Origin: Porphyromonadaceae bacterium UBA7555
GTDB lineage: Bacteria; Bacteroidota; Bacteroidia; Bacteroidales; Muribaculaceae
Reading direction: 5' to 3'
Assembly: GCA_002478045.1 (NCBI GenBank)
Contig: DLLT01000031.1
Location: 77,190-141,189 of the forward strand
DNA length: 64,000 bases
Below are positions 57,401-64,000 of the stretch, piece after piece (the first letter of the stretch is position 1; each line of letters opens with the position of its first letter). The notes under the pieces were generated by a model that worked only from the letters and a program-made list of their open reading frames with translations, did no database searches and was not told where the DNA came from. The position numbers were made by a program, and so were the translations under genes.

Positions 57401-58050
57401 TCAAGACACTATCCAAATGGCTGTTTTTCAAAAATAAAAAGCGTAATATCATCGACCAAATGTCCATACAGATGACCGTTGAGAATAACCAATTGCAGAT
57501 TTATCCATTCATCTTCGACATTGACCGCTATCGCCTCGGCGTGCAAGGGTATAACGACTTCGCCCTCAACCTAAAATACCACATTGCAGTACTCAAGTCG
57601 CCCCTGCCCTTCAAATTCGGCATCAACATCAGCGGCAACCCCGACAATATGAAGATACGCCTGGGACGAGCACGCCTCAAGCCCGACGATGCACTGGCCG
57701 TCAACATCGTGGACACCACGCGCATCAACCTTATGCGTCAGATTTCAAACATCTTCCGTCGCGGTATACGCGAGGGCGACCGTGCACGTCTGCGCCTCGA
57801 ATCGCTACACCGTCACGGCGCCACACCGGCCGATGAAATTCCGGCTAACGACACCTTAAGTCGCACCGATTCGGCCGAATTCATCCGCGAAGGACTGATC
57901 GAAGCACCCACCCCCGTGGCGACGCCCGCCGACACGAAGGACAAGAAAGGCAAAAAAAGCAAGAAAGGCAAGCGCAAAAGCAGCAAACAAGACGCCCAAG
58001 TCTCGAGAGACATCAAAGACGACGAAAAGACACACGAAAGCCATATATGA
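54439..58050 (+). CDS. AsmA-like large membrane protein
   Basis: 1203 aa. One N-terminal membrane helix (about 27-50), then a long periplasmic beta-rich region of AsmA/TamB-like character: LSLGHAELSIRGSFPYLGVE-like start, repeated short beta strands, and the C-terminal AsmA part around MSIQMTVENNQLQIYPF. Such proteins help move lipids between membranes or assist outer membrane assembly; a precise role is not known. The last 50 residues are extremely Lys-rich (KKGKKSKKGKRKSSK). Its stop overlaps the next gene by 4 bp (ATGA). Confidence 0.85.
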   Translation: MNANTTSTANSAAPLRRPTWRRVLKVSAWTLMAIVLYVFGMVAATLSLLHPQRLTPLLEHVANHTLRADVSLGHAELSIRGSFPYLGVEMRDLTVVSRDIKALDAADREMLPEWADTLLTVKSFEGSIKLTDLLTGAITVDSVIIDRPQANIVIVDDETNNYDIFPPSEQEDTTAFNIADLPKITLTRFALTNPGPVRFYSDGALATATFSAIALSGKDKPLYRIDFDGEADYPLISEVFGIKDLGFGLNGNIRWDQAKPEEIALEGFAFKMSLIQGNIDTRFNIGDSARVDALRLHLDPLPVGEVLAAVPEDMAEFYGIPVGINTNARIRVDAKLLKPFSLGADGDALPTMDVDISVPDSYLKWQQVDFRHFSADMSLHIDGNNLNASILTIHQLNIAGPATDLHLTGSVTEMLGDPLFDGTVNGVSHLGALPPQLKRLLGGASVSGDLTANARIKGRPSMLSPGGFQQLLVKGNIGLRNFRLESDTVNSIYVDRALFNFGTQETFKRADVTATGLLTAHLTVDSVYMSTPEARMHLTGLEMGIGTRNSHRHHCDHEIRPMGGGISFDRYEMFSVADSSRVRLRNVKGYAIAKAYEGNAHRPHLILDLEMKRFSAGDRSTRAVLRSAKTHLEAILRPETDRTRVIRAIGDSIHRVNPALDRDSIYEMAAAEYRRRRGRPRRAMVNDSETETIDFGTTTAMRRLLRSWDITGTIAGKRARLYTPYFPLRNSLRDIDIAFNNDSLDIHNMRYTVGASDFTITGKVSNIKKALTSRSKRQPLGIHLDVSSDTIDVNQLAQAVFAGAAYSSAAAAGNGISLGDSDNEIDLDCAMQQQTTTQSDTVVPILVPTNIDANIHIDAANVRYADLMLHNLHGHAMALNGALNLHELNATSDVGNINLSALYMGRRADELNFGFGMQLSHFNLANFLNLVPAIDSIMPVLRNFSGIIDAEIAATTPISPTMDFVLPDFKAAVKLDGKQLVLIDPDTFKTLSKWLFFKNKKRNIIDQMSIQMTVENNQLQIYPFIFDIDRYRLGVQGYNDFALNLKYHIAVLKSPLPFKFGINISGNPDNMKIRLGRARLKPDDALAVNIVDTTRINLMRQISNIFRRGIREGDRARLRLESLHRHGATPADEIPANDTLSRTDSAEFIREGLIEAPTPVATPADTKDKKGKKSKKGKRKSSKQDAQVSRDIKDDEKTHESHI

Positions 58051-58793
58051 CCGATTTTACAGCTGACATACAGGCGTTTATGCGCCACCACGGCTACACG
58101 CATCTCACGCCCAAGGCCGCACTTTTCGACATGGACGGCACCCTCTACGACTCAATGCCTCGCCACGCCCGCGCATGGATGAAGATGTGCGACGAAGAAG
58201 GACTCAAAGCACAATACAACGAATTCTTCGGTTTCGAGGGGCGTACCGGAGCCGATACAATCAATATACTCTTCAACCGCCAATTCGGCCACGATGCCAC
58301 ACCCGAAGACATCAAGCGCCTATATGGACGCAAGACCGAGCTCTTTGCCGCACAACCGACACCGCCAATTATAAAAGGTGCCGATGCCGTCACCCGCTAC
58401 TGCCGCGATGCCGCATTGACCACGGTGCTTGTCACCGGGTCTGGCCAAAGCTCGCTGCTCAACCGTCTTGACATCGATTTCCCCGGAGTATTCAATGCCG
58501 GGCATCGTGTGACCTCGCACGACGTCACGCACGGCAAGCCGCACCCCGAGCCCTACCTGCGCGCACTGCAAATAGCCGGAGTGCCGGCTACGGACGCCAT
58601 CACCTTCGAAAACGCACCGCTGGGCGTCCAATCCTCAGATGCTGCCGGAGTGTTCACCATAGCCGTTATCACCGGGCCCATTCCACGCCGAGATATGAAA
58701 CGCGCCGGTGCGGCCGTAATCTTTGACAGTATGGCCGAATGTGCCGAAATGCTTCCTCAATTGTTATCTCAATTGAAGACCGTGATACCGTAA
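58047..58793 (+). CDS. HAD-superfamily phosphatase (beta-phosphoglucomutase-like)
   Basis: 248 aa. Motif I AALFDMDGTLYDS, motif II LVTGSGQSS, motif III around HGKPHPEPYL and motif IV ITFENAPLGVQSS place it in the subfamily I HAD group near beta-PGM and phosphatases of sugar phosphates. Substrate unknown. Coupled to the AsmA-like gene (ATGA) and followed by aroB after 26 bp. Confidence 0.85.
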   Translation: MTDFTADIQAFMRHHGYTHLTPKAALFDMDGTLYDSMPRHARAWMKMCDEEGLKAQYNEFFGFEGRTGADTINILFNRQFGHDATPEDIKRLYGRKTELFAAQPTPPIIKGADAVTRYCRDAALTTVLVTGSGQSSLLNRLDIDFPGVFNAGHRVTSHDVTHGKPHPEPYLRALQIAGVPATDAITFENAPLGVQSSDAAGVFTIAVITGPIPRRDMKRAGAAVIFDSMAECAEMLPQLLSQLKTVIP

Positions 58794-58819
58794 CAGATAG
58801 CATCGATATACAACCGCAC

Positions 58820-59890
58820 ATGACACAAAACATTCATTACACCAACTGCGCGGGCGCAGCCATTGACGGCATCGTAGGCCGTATGACACCCTCTTCGATA
58901 TTCGTCATCACCGATTCAAACACCGCAACTTTTGTCCTGCCAAAACTGGTCGAACAAAGCCAAAGCATACGCACGGCCACGCAGATAGGCATCCCCGCCG
59001 GCGATGCGTCCAAAAACGCGGACACGCTGCAACGCGTATGGCACGCGTTGTCCGCGGCTCGCGCCTCGCGTCACGCTCTCATCATCAATGTCGGTGGCGG
59101 CGTAGTCACCGACTTAGGCGGATTTGCCGCCGCGACATACAAGCGCGGCATATCGTGCATCAACGTCCCCACCACCGTGCTCGGCGCCGTTGACGCTGCC
59201 GTAGGCGGCAAAACTGGCATCAACTTTGACGGATACAAAAATCAAGTGGGCGCATTCTATCCCGCATCGGACGTGATTGTATCGTCCGTATTCTTTGACA
59301 CGCTACCAGTGAGCGAAAAACTTTCCGGATATGCCGAGATGTTCAAACACGGACTGCTCGACAGCGATGAAGCCGTCCGCCGACTTATGATCTTCGACAT
59401 CACCGCCCCGGACCACAATGCGGCCGAACTGCTCGACCTGCTCCATCGGTCGGTGACCGTCAAGGAAAACATTGTAAAGCAAGATCCCACCGAAAAAGGA
59501 ATACGCAAAGCCCTCAATCTCGGGCACACCATCGGACACGCCTTCGAGGAAATGGCTCTGCGTCGTCACGACCCCATACCGCACGGATATGCCGTGGCTT
59601 GGGGCCTGGTAGCAGAGTGTATATTATCGTCAATGCTTCAAGGCTTTGACTCGAAGCTACTGCACACATTCGCCGAATACATACGTGACATATACGGCGT
59701 ATTCACCATCACTTGCGACGACTACTCGGCATTGATTGAACTTATGCGCCAAGACAAGAAAAATCTCAATGCCGATGCCATCAACTTCACGCTGCTGCGC
59801 GCTCCCGGCGACATCGTCACCGATGTCACCATCGACCCGGAAACCATCGAAAGCGCGCTGGACATCTACCGCGACCTCATGAGCATTTGA
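58820..59890 (+). CDS. aroB: 3-dehydroquinate synthase
   Basis: 356 aa from the ATG at 58820; the longer frame overlaps the HAD gene. Second step of the shikimate pathway (DAHP to dehydroquinate), NAD- and metal-dependent. Marks: NVGGGVVTDLGGFAAATYKR, PTTVLGAVDAAVGGKTGIN, and the metal ligands in LNLGHTIGHAFE and HGYAVAWG. A complete enzyme of normal length. Confidence 0.96.
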   Translation: MTQNIHYTNCAGAAIDGIVGRMTPSSIFVITDSNTATFVLPKLVEQSQSIRTATQIGIPAGDASKNADTLQRVWHALSAARASRHALIINVGGGVVTDLGGFAAATYKRGISCINVPTTVLGAVDAAVGGKTGINFDGYKNQVGAFYPASDVIVSSVFFDTLPVSEKLSGYAEMFKHGLLDSDEAVRRLMIFDITAPDHNAAELLDLLHRSVTVKENIVKQDPTEKGIRKALNLGHTIGHAFEEMALRRHDPIPHGYAVAWGLVAECILSSMLQGFDSKLLHTFAEYIRDIYGVFTITCDDYSALIELMRQDKKNLNADAINFTLLRAPGDIVTDVTIDPETIESALDIYRDLMSI

Positions 59891-59915
59891 CAACCTCACC
59901 ACCAAGCACACCACA

Positions 59916-60467
59916 ATGGACGAAAAGCTTCTTGATTACTTACCTGTTATCAATACAATGCGTCAGCGTTACGCCGCCGGCAAACCGGTGCGAGTACTCT
60001 TCGTGTGCCTCGGCAATATTTGTCGTTCCCCGGCCGCACAGGGCATTCTGCAAGCCGAAGTAGACCGACACGGCGACTCGAACCTGTGGGTGATAGACAG
60101 CGCCGGAACAGGCGGATGGCACGTAGGCGACCTGCCCGATAAACGTATGCGTATCCACGCCCAAAGGCGAGGATACACGCTGAATCATATCTGCCGCCAG
60201 GTACGCGAAGCCGATTTCGACAATTTCGACATGATCATCGGCATGGACGACAACAACGTGGCCAACCTTCGCAGTATGGCCCCCACTCTCGAAGCGCAGA
60301 CCAAAGTGATTCCAATGGCCGCATTTTTGCAAATGCCATCATTCCACAGTTGTATCCCGGATCCCTACTACGACGGTGACGATGGATTCGAGAATGTGCT
60401 CTACTTGCTCGAAGATAGTTGCACAAACCTTGCGCGAATCGTACGCAATAGCGTAGGTACCAATTGA
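59916..60467 (+). CDS. Low-molecular-weight protein-tyrosine phosphatase
   Basis: 183 aa. The P-loop VCLGNICRSP (CX5R) is near residue 30 and the general acid loop DPYYDGDDGFENV near 148. The N-terminal 25 residues go beyond the family and may be a regulatory tail or an over-long start. Such enzymes often control exopolysaccharide tyrosine kinases, but none is nearby. It lies 25 bp after aroB. Confidence 0.92.
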   Translation: MDEKLLDYLPVINTMRQRYAAGKPVRVLFVCLGNICRSPAAQGILQAEVDRHGDSNLWVIDSAGTGGWHVGDLPDKRMRIHAQRRGYTLNHICRQVREADFDNFDMIIGMDDNNVANLRSMAPTLEAQTKVIPMAAFLQMPSFHSCIPDPYYDGDDGFENVLYLLEDSCTNLARIVRNSVGTN

Positions 60468-60573
60468 TTGAATATACCGACACACTGCGCTTCTAAAACT
60501 ATATCGCCGAACATCTAGAATGTAAACAATGTTAAAGAGGCGCCAAAATGATGCTCGTTCGGCTATAAATACG

Positions 60574-60581
60574 TACATTTG
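60574..60581 (+). promoter_or_regulatory. -7 element for the acyl-CoA ligase gene
   Basis: TACATTTG fits TAnnTTTG, about 67 bp before the ATG. No proper -33 TTTG at 19-20 nt. Confidence 0.4.
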
Positions 60582-60647
60582 TACACCAAAAGCCACCGGA
60601 GGACGCCATTCAGCGCCCTCCGTTTCACAGCTTTTGAGTTCTACGCA

Positions 60648-62462
60648 ATGTCCAATATATTGACACACTTGGCTCTGCGACAGAGCCAACTGCACGGCGC
60701 CAAAACCGCGGTACACTATACCGATGAGCCCGCCACTCTTCAATGGAAATCCTTGTCCTGGCAGCGTTTTTCCGACAATATCGACAATGTCGCCTGCGCC
60801 TTCTGCACTCTGGGTCTAAAGCCCGGCGATATGGTAGCGATTTTCAGCGAAAACCGAGTGCAAAGCCTCGAAGCCGAGATGGCAGCCTTCGCCAATCGCG
60901 CCGCTACAGCAAGCATCTACGCCACATCCTCACCCGAACAAATCCGATATATCCTACGCGACTCCAAGGCTCGCATCATCATCGTAGGCAACCGCAAACA
61001 ATACGAAGCCGTATGCTCCGTCATTGACGACTGCCCGGAAGTACGTTGCGCCGTGCTCATTGACGGCACCCTACCCTCAGACGAGCCGTCAAAATATCGC
61101 GCCCTGACATGGGCCGACCTCGAAACTATCGGCGCCACGGCCGATGAAGACATCCTCTGCACCGTAACCGCACGACGTGATGCCGCCACCGGCGACGACA
61201 TCGCCACGCTCATATACACTTCCGGCACCACAGGCGAGCCCAAGGGCGCCATCCTGACTCACAGCTGCTTTGATGCTGCCATGGAAATTCATCGCCAACG
61301 CCTTACTAGCATCAGCAACCGCGACACCTCGCTTTGCTTTCTGCCGCTAAGTCATATCTTCGAGAAAGCCTGGACGTATTACTGCCTGTTCATGGGCATG
61401 GAGGTATACATCAACACCGATCCACACGATGTGGCACGTGCACTGCGCAACGTGCGTCCCACGTGCATGTGCAGCGTCCCGCGTTTCTGGGAAAAAGTGT
61501 ACGCCGCAGCCATCGAAAAGATTGACTCTATGAGCTTTATTAAACGCACTATGGTGCGCCAAGCCATAGCCGTAGGACGTCGGCGCAACCTCGACTACGT
61601 ACGTCACGGGCTGCGCGTACCGCGTTGGCTCGAAGCGCGCTACCGTTTCTACGACCGCCACGTATTGGCCACGATGCGTAAAGCCATAGGCGTTGACCGC
61701 GGCAACATCTACCCAACGGCCGGAGCGCCGCTGTCACCGGACATCGTTGCTTTCCTGCATGCCATAGGTATCAATATCGTCATCGGTTACGGCCTTTCCG
61801 AGACCACTGCTACGGTGACATGCTACCCCGCAACAGACTTCGCATTAGGATCGGTGGGCACCGCCGTCCCCGAGGTAAACGTGCGCATAGGAGACAGCGG
61901 CGAAATTGAAGTCAGCGGCCCCACGGTGATGAAAGGATACTACAACAAACCGACCGAAACAGCCGCCGCATTTACCGCCGACGGATGGCTGCGAACCGGC
62001 GATGCCGGCAAAGTCGCCCGAGACGGATCGCTCACGCTCACCGAACGCATCAAAGACCTTTTCAAGACATCCAACGGCAAGTACATCGCCCCGCAAGCGC
62101 TTGAGAGTCGACTGGGCAAAGACCCATTCATCGAGCAGGTCGCCATCATCGGCGATAAGCGCAAGTACGTCACCGCCATCATCATACCGGCCTTTGAAGC
62201 GCTCAAAGAGTATGCACGACGACGTCGCATAGCTTTCCGAAACATTGAGGAATTGGTACAAAATACCGACATACGCGCCATGATTGCCGAGCGCATCGAA
62301 AAGCTCGAGCACGGACTGGCCAACTTCGAAAAAATCAAGCGTTTCACGCTACTACCCAAGAGCTTCACCATCGAAGCCGGCGAGCTCACCAACACACTCA
62401 AGTTGCGCCGTGCCATCATTGCCCGCCGCTACGCCGTCCAAATCGAAGCCATGTACTGCTAA
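60648..62462 (+). CDS. Long-chain-fatty-acid CoA ligase (AMP-forming)
   Basis: 604 aa from the ATG at 60648 (MSNILTHLALRQSQLHG). It activates fatty acids to acyl-CoA with ATP. Marks: the P-loop LIYTSGTTGEPKGAILTH, the A5 motif YGLSETTATVTCYP, and the A7-A8 region DGWLRTGDAGKVARDGS. Normal length for FadD15/AMP-binding long-chain ligases; an ACSBG-like or related substrate range is possible. Single gene with its own -7 box. Confidence 0.93.
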   Translation: MSNILTHLALRQSQLHGAKTAVHYTDEPATLQWKSLSWQRFSDNIDNVACAFCTLGLKPGDMVAIFSENRVQSLEAEMAAFANRAATASIYATSSPEQIRYILRDSKARIIIVGNRKQYEAVCSVIDDCPEVRCAVLIDGTLPSDEPSKYRALTWADLETIGATADEDILCTVTARRDAATGDDIATLIYTSGTTGEPKGAILTHSCFDAAMEIHRQRLTSISNRDTSLCFLPLSHIFEKAWTYYCLFMGMEVYINTDPHDVARALRNVRPTCMCSVPRFWEKVYAAAIEKIDSMSFIKRTMVRQAIAVGRRRNLDYVRHGLRVPRWLEARYRFYDRHVLATMRKAIGVDRGNIYPTAGAPLSPDIVAFLHAIGINIVIGYGLSETTATVTCYPATDFALGSVGTAVPEVNVRIGDSGEIEVSGPTVMKGYYNKPTETAAAFTADGWLRTGDAGKVARDGSLTLTERIKDLFKTSNGKYIAPQALESRLGKDPFIEQVAIIGDKRKYVTAIIIPAFEALKEYARRRRIAFRNIEELVQNTDIRAMIAERIEKLEHGLANFEKIKRFTLLPKSFTIEAGELTNTLKLRRAIIARRYAVQIEAMYC

Positions 62463-62728
62463 GGCCGAAGCATCCTCTTCACGCAGACGTTGCACATCAC
62501 GCTGCACCTCGCCAGGCATTTCCTGCCATGCGCCTTCGTCGGTCGGCATAATGACTGCCGAGTACGGAAACAACGTCACACGGCACAGCAAGGGGGGGGT
62601 ATAACTCCTCGTCTATTCATTTTGTCCCATCCGCCAGGTAAGACGAGTAACCCTCGTTTTCCACATCAATAAATGATGTGTTATTTGGAAATCTCAAGTT
62701 GCCATTCATCGATACAATGACATTTTGA
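62463..62728. other. Intergenic region between the ligase and the Rhs locus
   Basis: No confident gene. There is a run of eight G (62592-62599). On the minus strand a short frame next to it reads like protein (see findings) but runs into antisense of the ligase. Confidence 0.45.
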
Positions 62729-63307
62729 TTATATGCTGTCTTTGTCTACAGTATAATAGCAGGGCCAGCCGGAATCATCTATAGGAAATGCGCCTTCGGT
62801 GTAATGATAAATTATATAATCAAATTCGAGCGTTCTTTTTCCCCCTTCTGGCGGAGTCATTAGTGACTGCATTGTTTTGTCAATAAGATAGATATACTCG
62901 CCCAAGCTGTAATATCCCACAAAATGGTATGGCATTTTGGTAACCTCTTTAAGAATGACAAATGCAATACTTTTAGATGTGCGACTTGCTGCTATCATAT
63001 ACGGAGTACTCCAGCCATGATACAAACGGCTGCACTCTTTTGCGTCTTTCATAAAGATATTACGAATGTATTGATTTCTCGGAGACATCGGTTGAAGCTT
63101 ATATGATGCATGCACTTTTTTCTCGATTTTCTCGGCCATCTTGGGTATTGCCGGAATTGATGGCCATTTATTATCTGATCGTTTTTTGCCTTTATTTGAC
63201 GGCGGCTTACTCGTCTTTGCTGTTTTATATGATGATACATTGCTGCTGGAATAGCCGCAAAGGTATGTAGCGATACAGCATAAGAGAATTAAAACGTAGT
63301 AATGCAT
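62729..63307 (-). CDS. Unknown lipoprotein-like protein downstream of the Rhs toxin
   Basis: 192 aa, not recognised. The first 18 residues are hydrophobic (MHYYVLILLCCIATYLCG) and could be a lipoprotein signal with Cys at about 17. A Ser/Lys-rich linker (about 20-55) precedes an alpha/beta region (about 60-192) that ends without a clear motif. The ATG lies 1 bp past the stop of the Rhs gene, so the two are certainly co-transcribed. By position it may be the immunity protein or an accessory partner; this is inference. Confidence 0.6.
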   Translation of the reverse strand: MHYYVLILLCCIATYLCGYSSSNVSSYKTAKTSKPPSNKGKKRSDNKWPSIPAIPKMAEKIEKKVHASYKLQPMSPRNQYIRNIFMKDAKECSRLYHGWSTPYMIAASRTSKSIAFVILKEVTKMPYHFVGYYSLGEYIYLIDKTMQSLMTPPEGGKRTLEFDYIIYHYTEGAFPIDDSGWPCYYTVDKDSI

Positions 63308-63308
63308 A

Positions 63309-64000
63309 TCATTTTACAATATACCCGGGCTTATTCTTATAAAAAAAGTATGGGTAGTACTCTTCATAAACATTTAATCCCGGCTTATAAACTTTGTGTA
63401 TAATGCGCTTTTTCATTAAAAGCGACAATTTCCAGTGAGATAAAGCATGGGCTATATCCATATCATTTGTCACTATACCATCATCACTTATGCCCGATGG
63501 TTGACTATTGTCCGGATGGCTATGTATATCCTGGCGAACATTATACCCATACTGATACTGGAGAAATACCAGATTCGGCCCGGACCGGTCTTCTGTTGTG
63601 CTATGTGAGGTGGAAAGAATATTTAGTCCTCGATCGCCTTCTTGCCCAAGCATCAACTGTGTCCATTCGACCTCTGTATTCTTAGCAAGATATTCAAAAG
63701 CTCTTGTGCCATTCTGGTCGCCACGAATACTTAATACATCCCATGGACCGTCAGAAATCCAATTCAATGTTTTAAGACTTTCGATAGTTCCATATTCAAA
63801 GTTGATAAGTTCGTCCTTACACTCTACCTTTATTACATCGGCATAGTCTGTTTGAACAGAGTCGGTAACATTTCCCCAACGATCGACTATGTATATATCC
63901 ATGCCTGTTGGGTCGGTGAAGCGGAGGGGGTTGGCGGCGCAGTGGGTGTAGGGGGAGAAGGAGGGGTAGTCGGCTGCTTTGGGGTCGGGGGTGGTGAAGC
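63309..64000 (-). CDS. 3' end of an Rhs polymorphic toxin with JAB-type metalloprotease tip (5' end outside window)
   Basis: The frame is open to the right edge. The first residues in the window (about 64000-63903) are the end of the Rhs core, SPYTHCAANPLRFTDPTGM, the usual junction after which the toxin tip begins. The tip of about 195 residues contains HSHPDNSQPSG (63524-63513 is HSHP) followed by DDGIVTNDMDIA, and an upstream Glu in NTEVEWTQLM; this is the Glu, HxH and Asp pattern of JAB/MPN zinc peptidases, known as Tox-JAB in polymorphic toxins. Probably cuts ubiquitin-like or isopeptide targets, or acts in toxin release. The partner gene follows after 1 bp. Confidence 0.8.
   Translation of the reverse strand, partial: FTTPDPKAADYPSFSPYTHCAANPLRFTDPTGMDIYIVDRWGNVTDSVQTDYADVIKVECKDELINFEYGTIESLKTLNWISDGPWDVLSIRGDQNGTRAFEYLAKNTEVEWTQLMLGQEGDRGLNILSTSHSTTEDRSGPNLVFLQYQYGYNVRQDIHSHPDNSQPSGISDDGIVTNDMDIAHALSHWKLSLLMKKRIIHKVYKPGLNVYEEYYPYFFYKNKPGYIVK

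Overview
The window looks like a chromosomal segment of a gut-type Bacteroidales bacterium, most likely family Muribaculaceae (taxonomy inferred, not tested). Supporting signs: many genes preceded by Bacteroidetes-type promoters (TTTG or TTG, 19-20 nt, then TAnnTTTG) and no evident Shine-Dalgarno sequences; BspA-like LRR, GLUG-like, VWA/FN3 and Fibrobacter-major-paralogous surface proteins with type IX-like C-terminal domains; a six-repeat ribosomal protein S1 of 597 aa; and a gene order rplO-secY-map-infA-rpmJ with no adk. No prophage, IS element, integrase or CRISPR array was seen.

Left part (1-25 kb): a 5'-complete lipoprotein gene running off the left edge, tRNA-Leu, a secreted phosphodiester glycosidase-like protein, pyrG-yidC, two identical tRNA-Val genes, an mtnN-luxS-AlbA_2 cluster (SAH recycling/AI-2 plus a putative DNA-binding regulator), a BspA-like LRR surface protein next to a membrane-anchored AraC-type regulator, an unknown secreted protein, tRNA-Arg, folA-thyA (folate/dTMP), glgB, a small lipoprotein, an overlapping esterase-recF-DUF721 cluster, a cytidylate-kinase-like gene, a small secreted protein and purB.

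Centre (25-45 kb): a single minus-strand str/S10/spc/alpha super-operon, rpsL-rpsG-fusA-rpsJ-rplC-rplD-rplW-rplB-rpsS-rplV-rpsC-rplP-rpmC-rpsQ-rplN-rplX-rplE-rpsN-rpsH-rplF-rplR-rpsE-rpmD-rplO-secY-map-infA-rpmJ-rpsM-rpsK-rpsD-rpoA-rplQ. It has a promoter at its head and a strong intrinsic terminator at its tail. Unusually, several spacers are long (193-376 bp), GC-rich and contain strong hairpins.

Right part (45-64 kb): an acyltransferase, rpsA, then an intergenic region of about 670 bp holding an inverted-repeat element and a candidate structured RNA (promoter, nested hairpin with an 8-bp pseudoknot, closing stem and T6 run). This lies upstream of a small secreted protein and a 914-aa VWA/FN3/Big2 protein with a C-type-lectin-like C-terminus. 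Then come a HigB/HigA toxin-antitoxin pair, a DUF5715 lipoprotein, an AsmA-like protein overlapping a HAD phosphatase, aroB, a low-molecular-weight phosphatase and a long-chain acyl-CoA ligase. The right edge holds the 3' end of an Rhs polymorphic toxin with a JAB-type metalloprotease tip and a tightly coupled unknown downstream gene.

Best candidates for something new: the pseudoknotted RNA at 48.7-49.0 kb; a short hairpin plus GAGTCCAG element shared by the 5' ends of two surface-protein genes; the Rhs-JAB toxin and its partner; and the hairpin-bearing spacers of the ribosomal operon.
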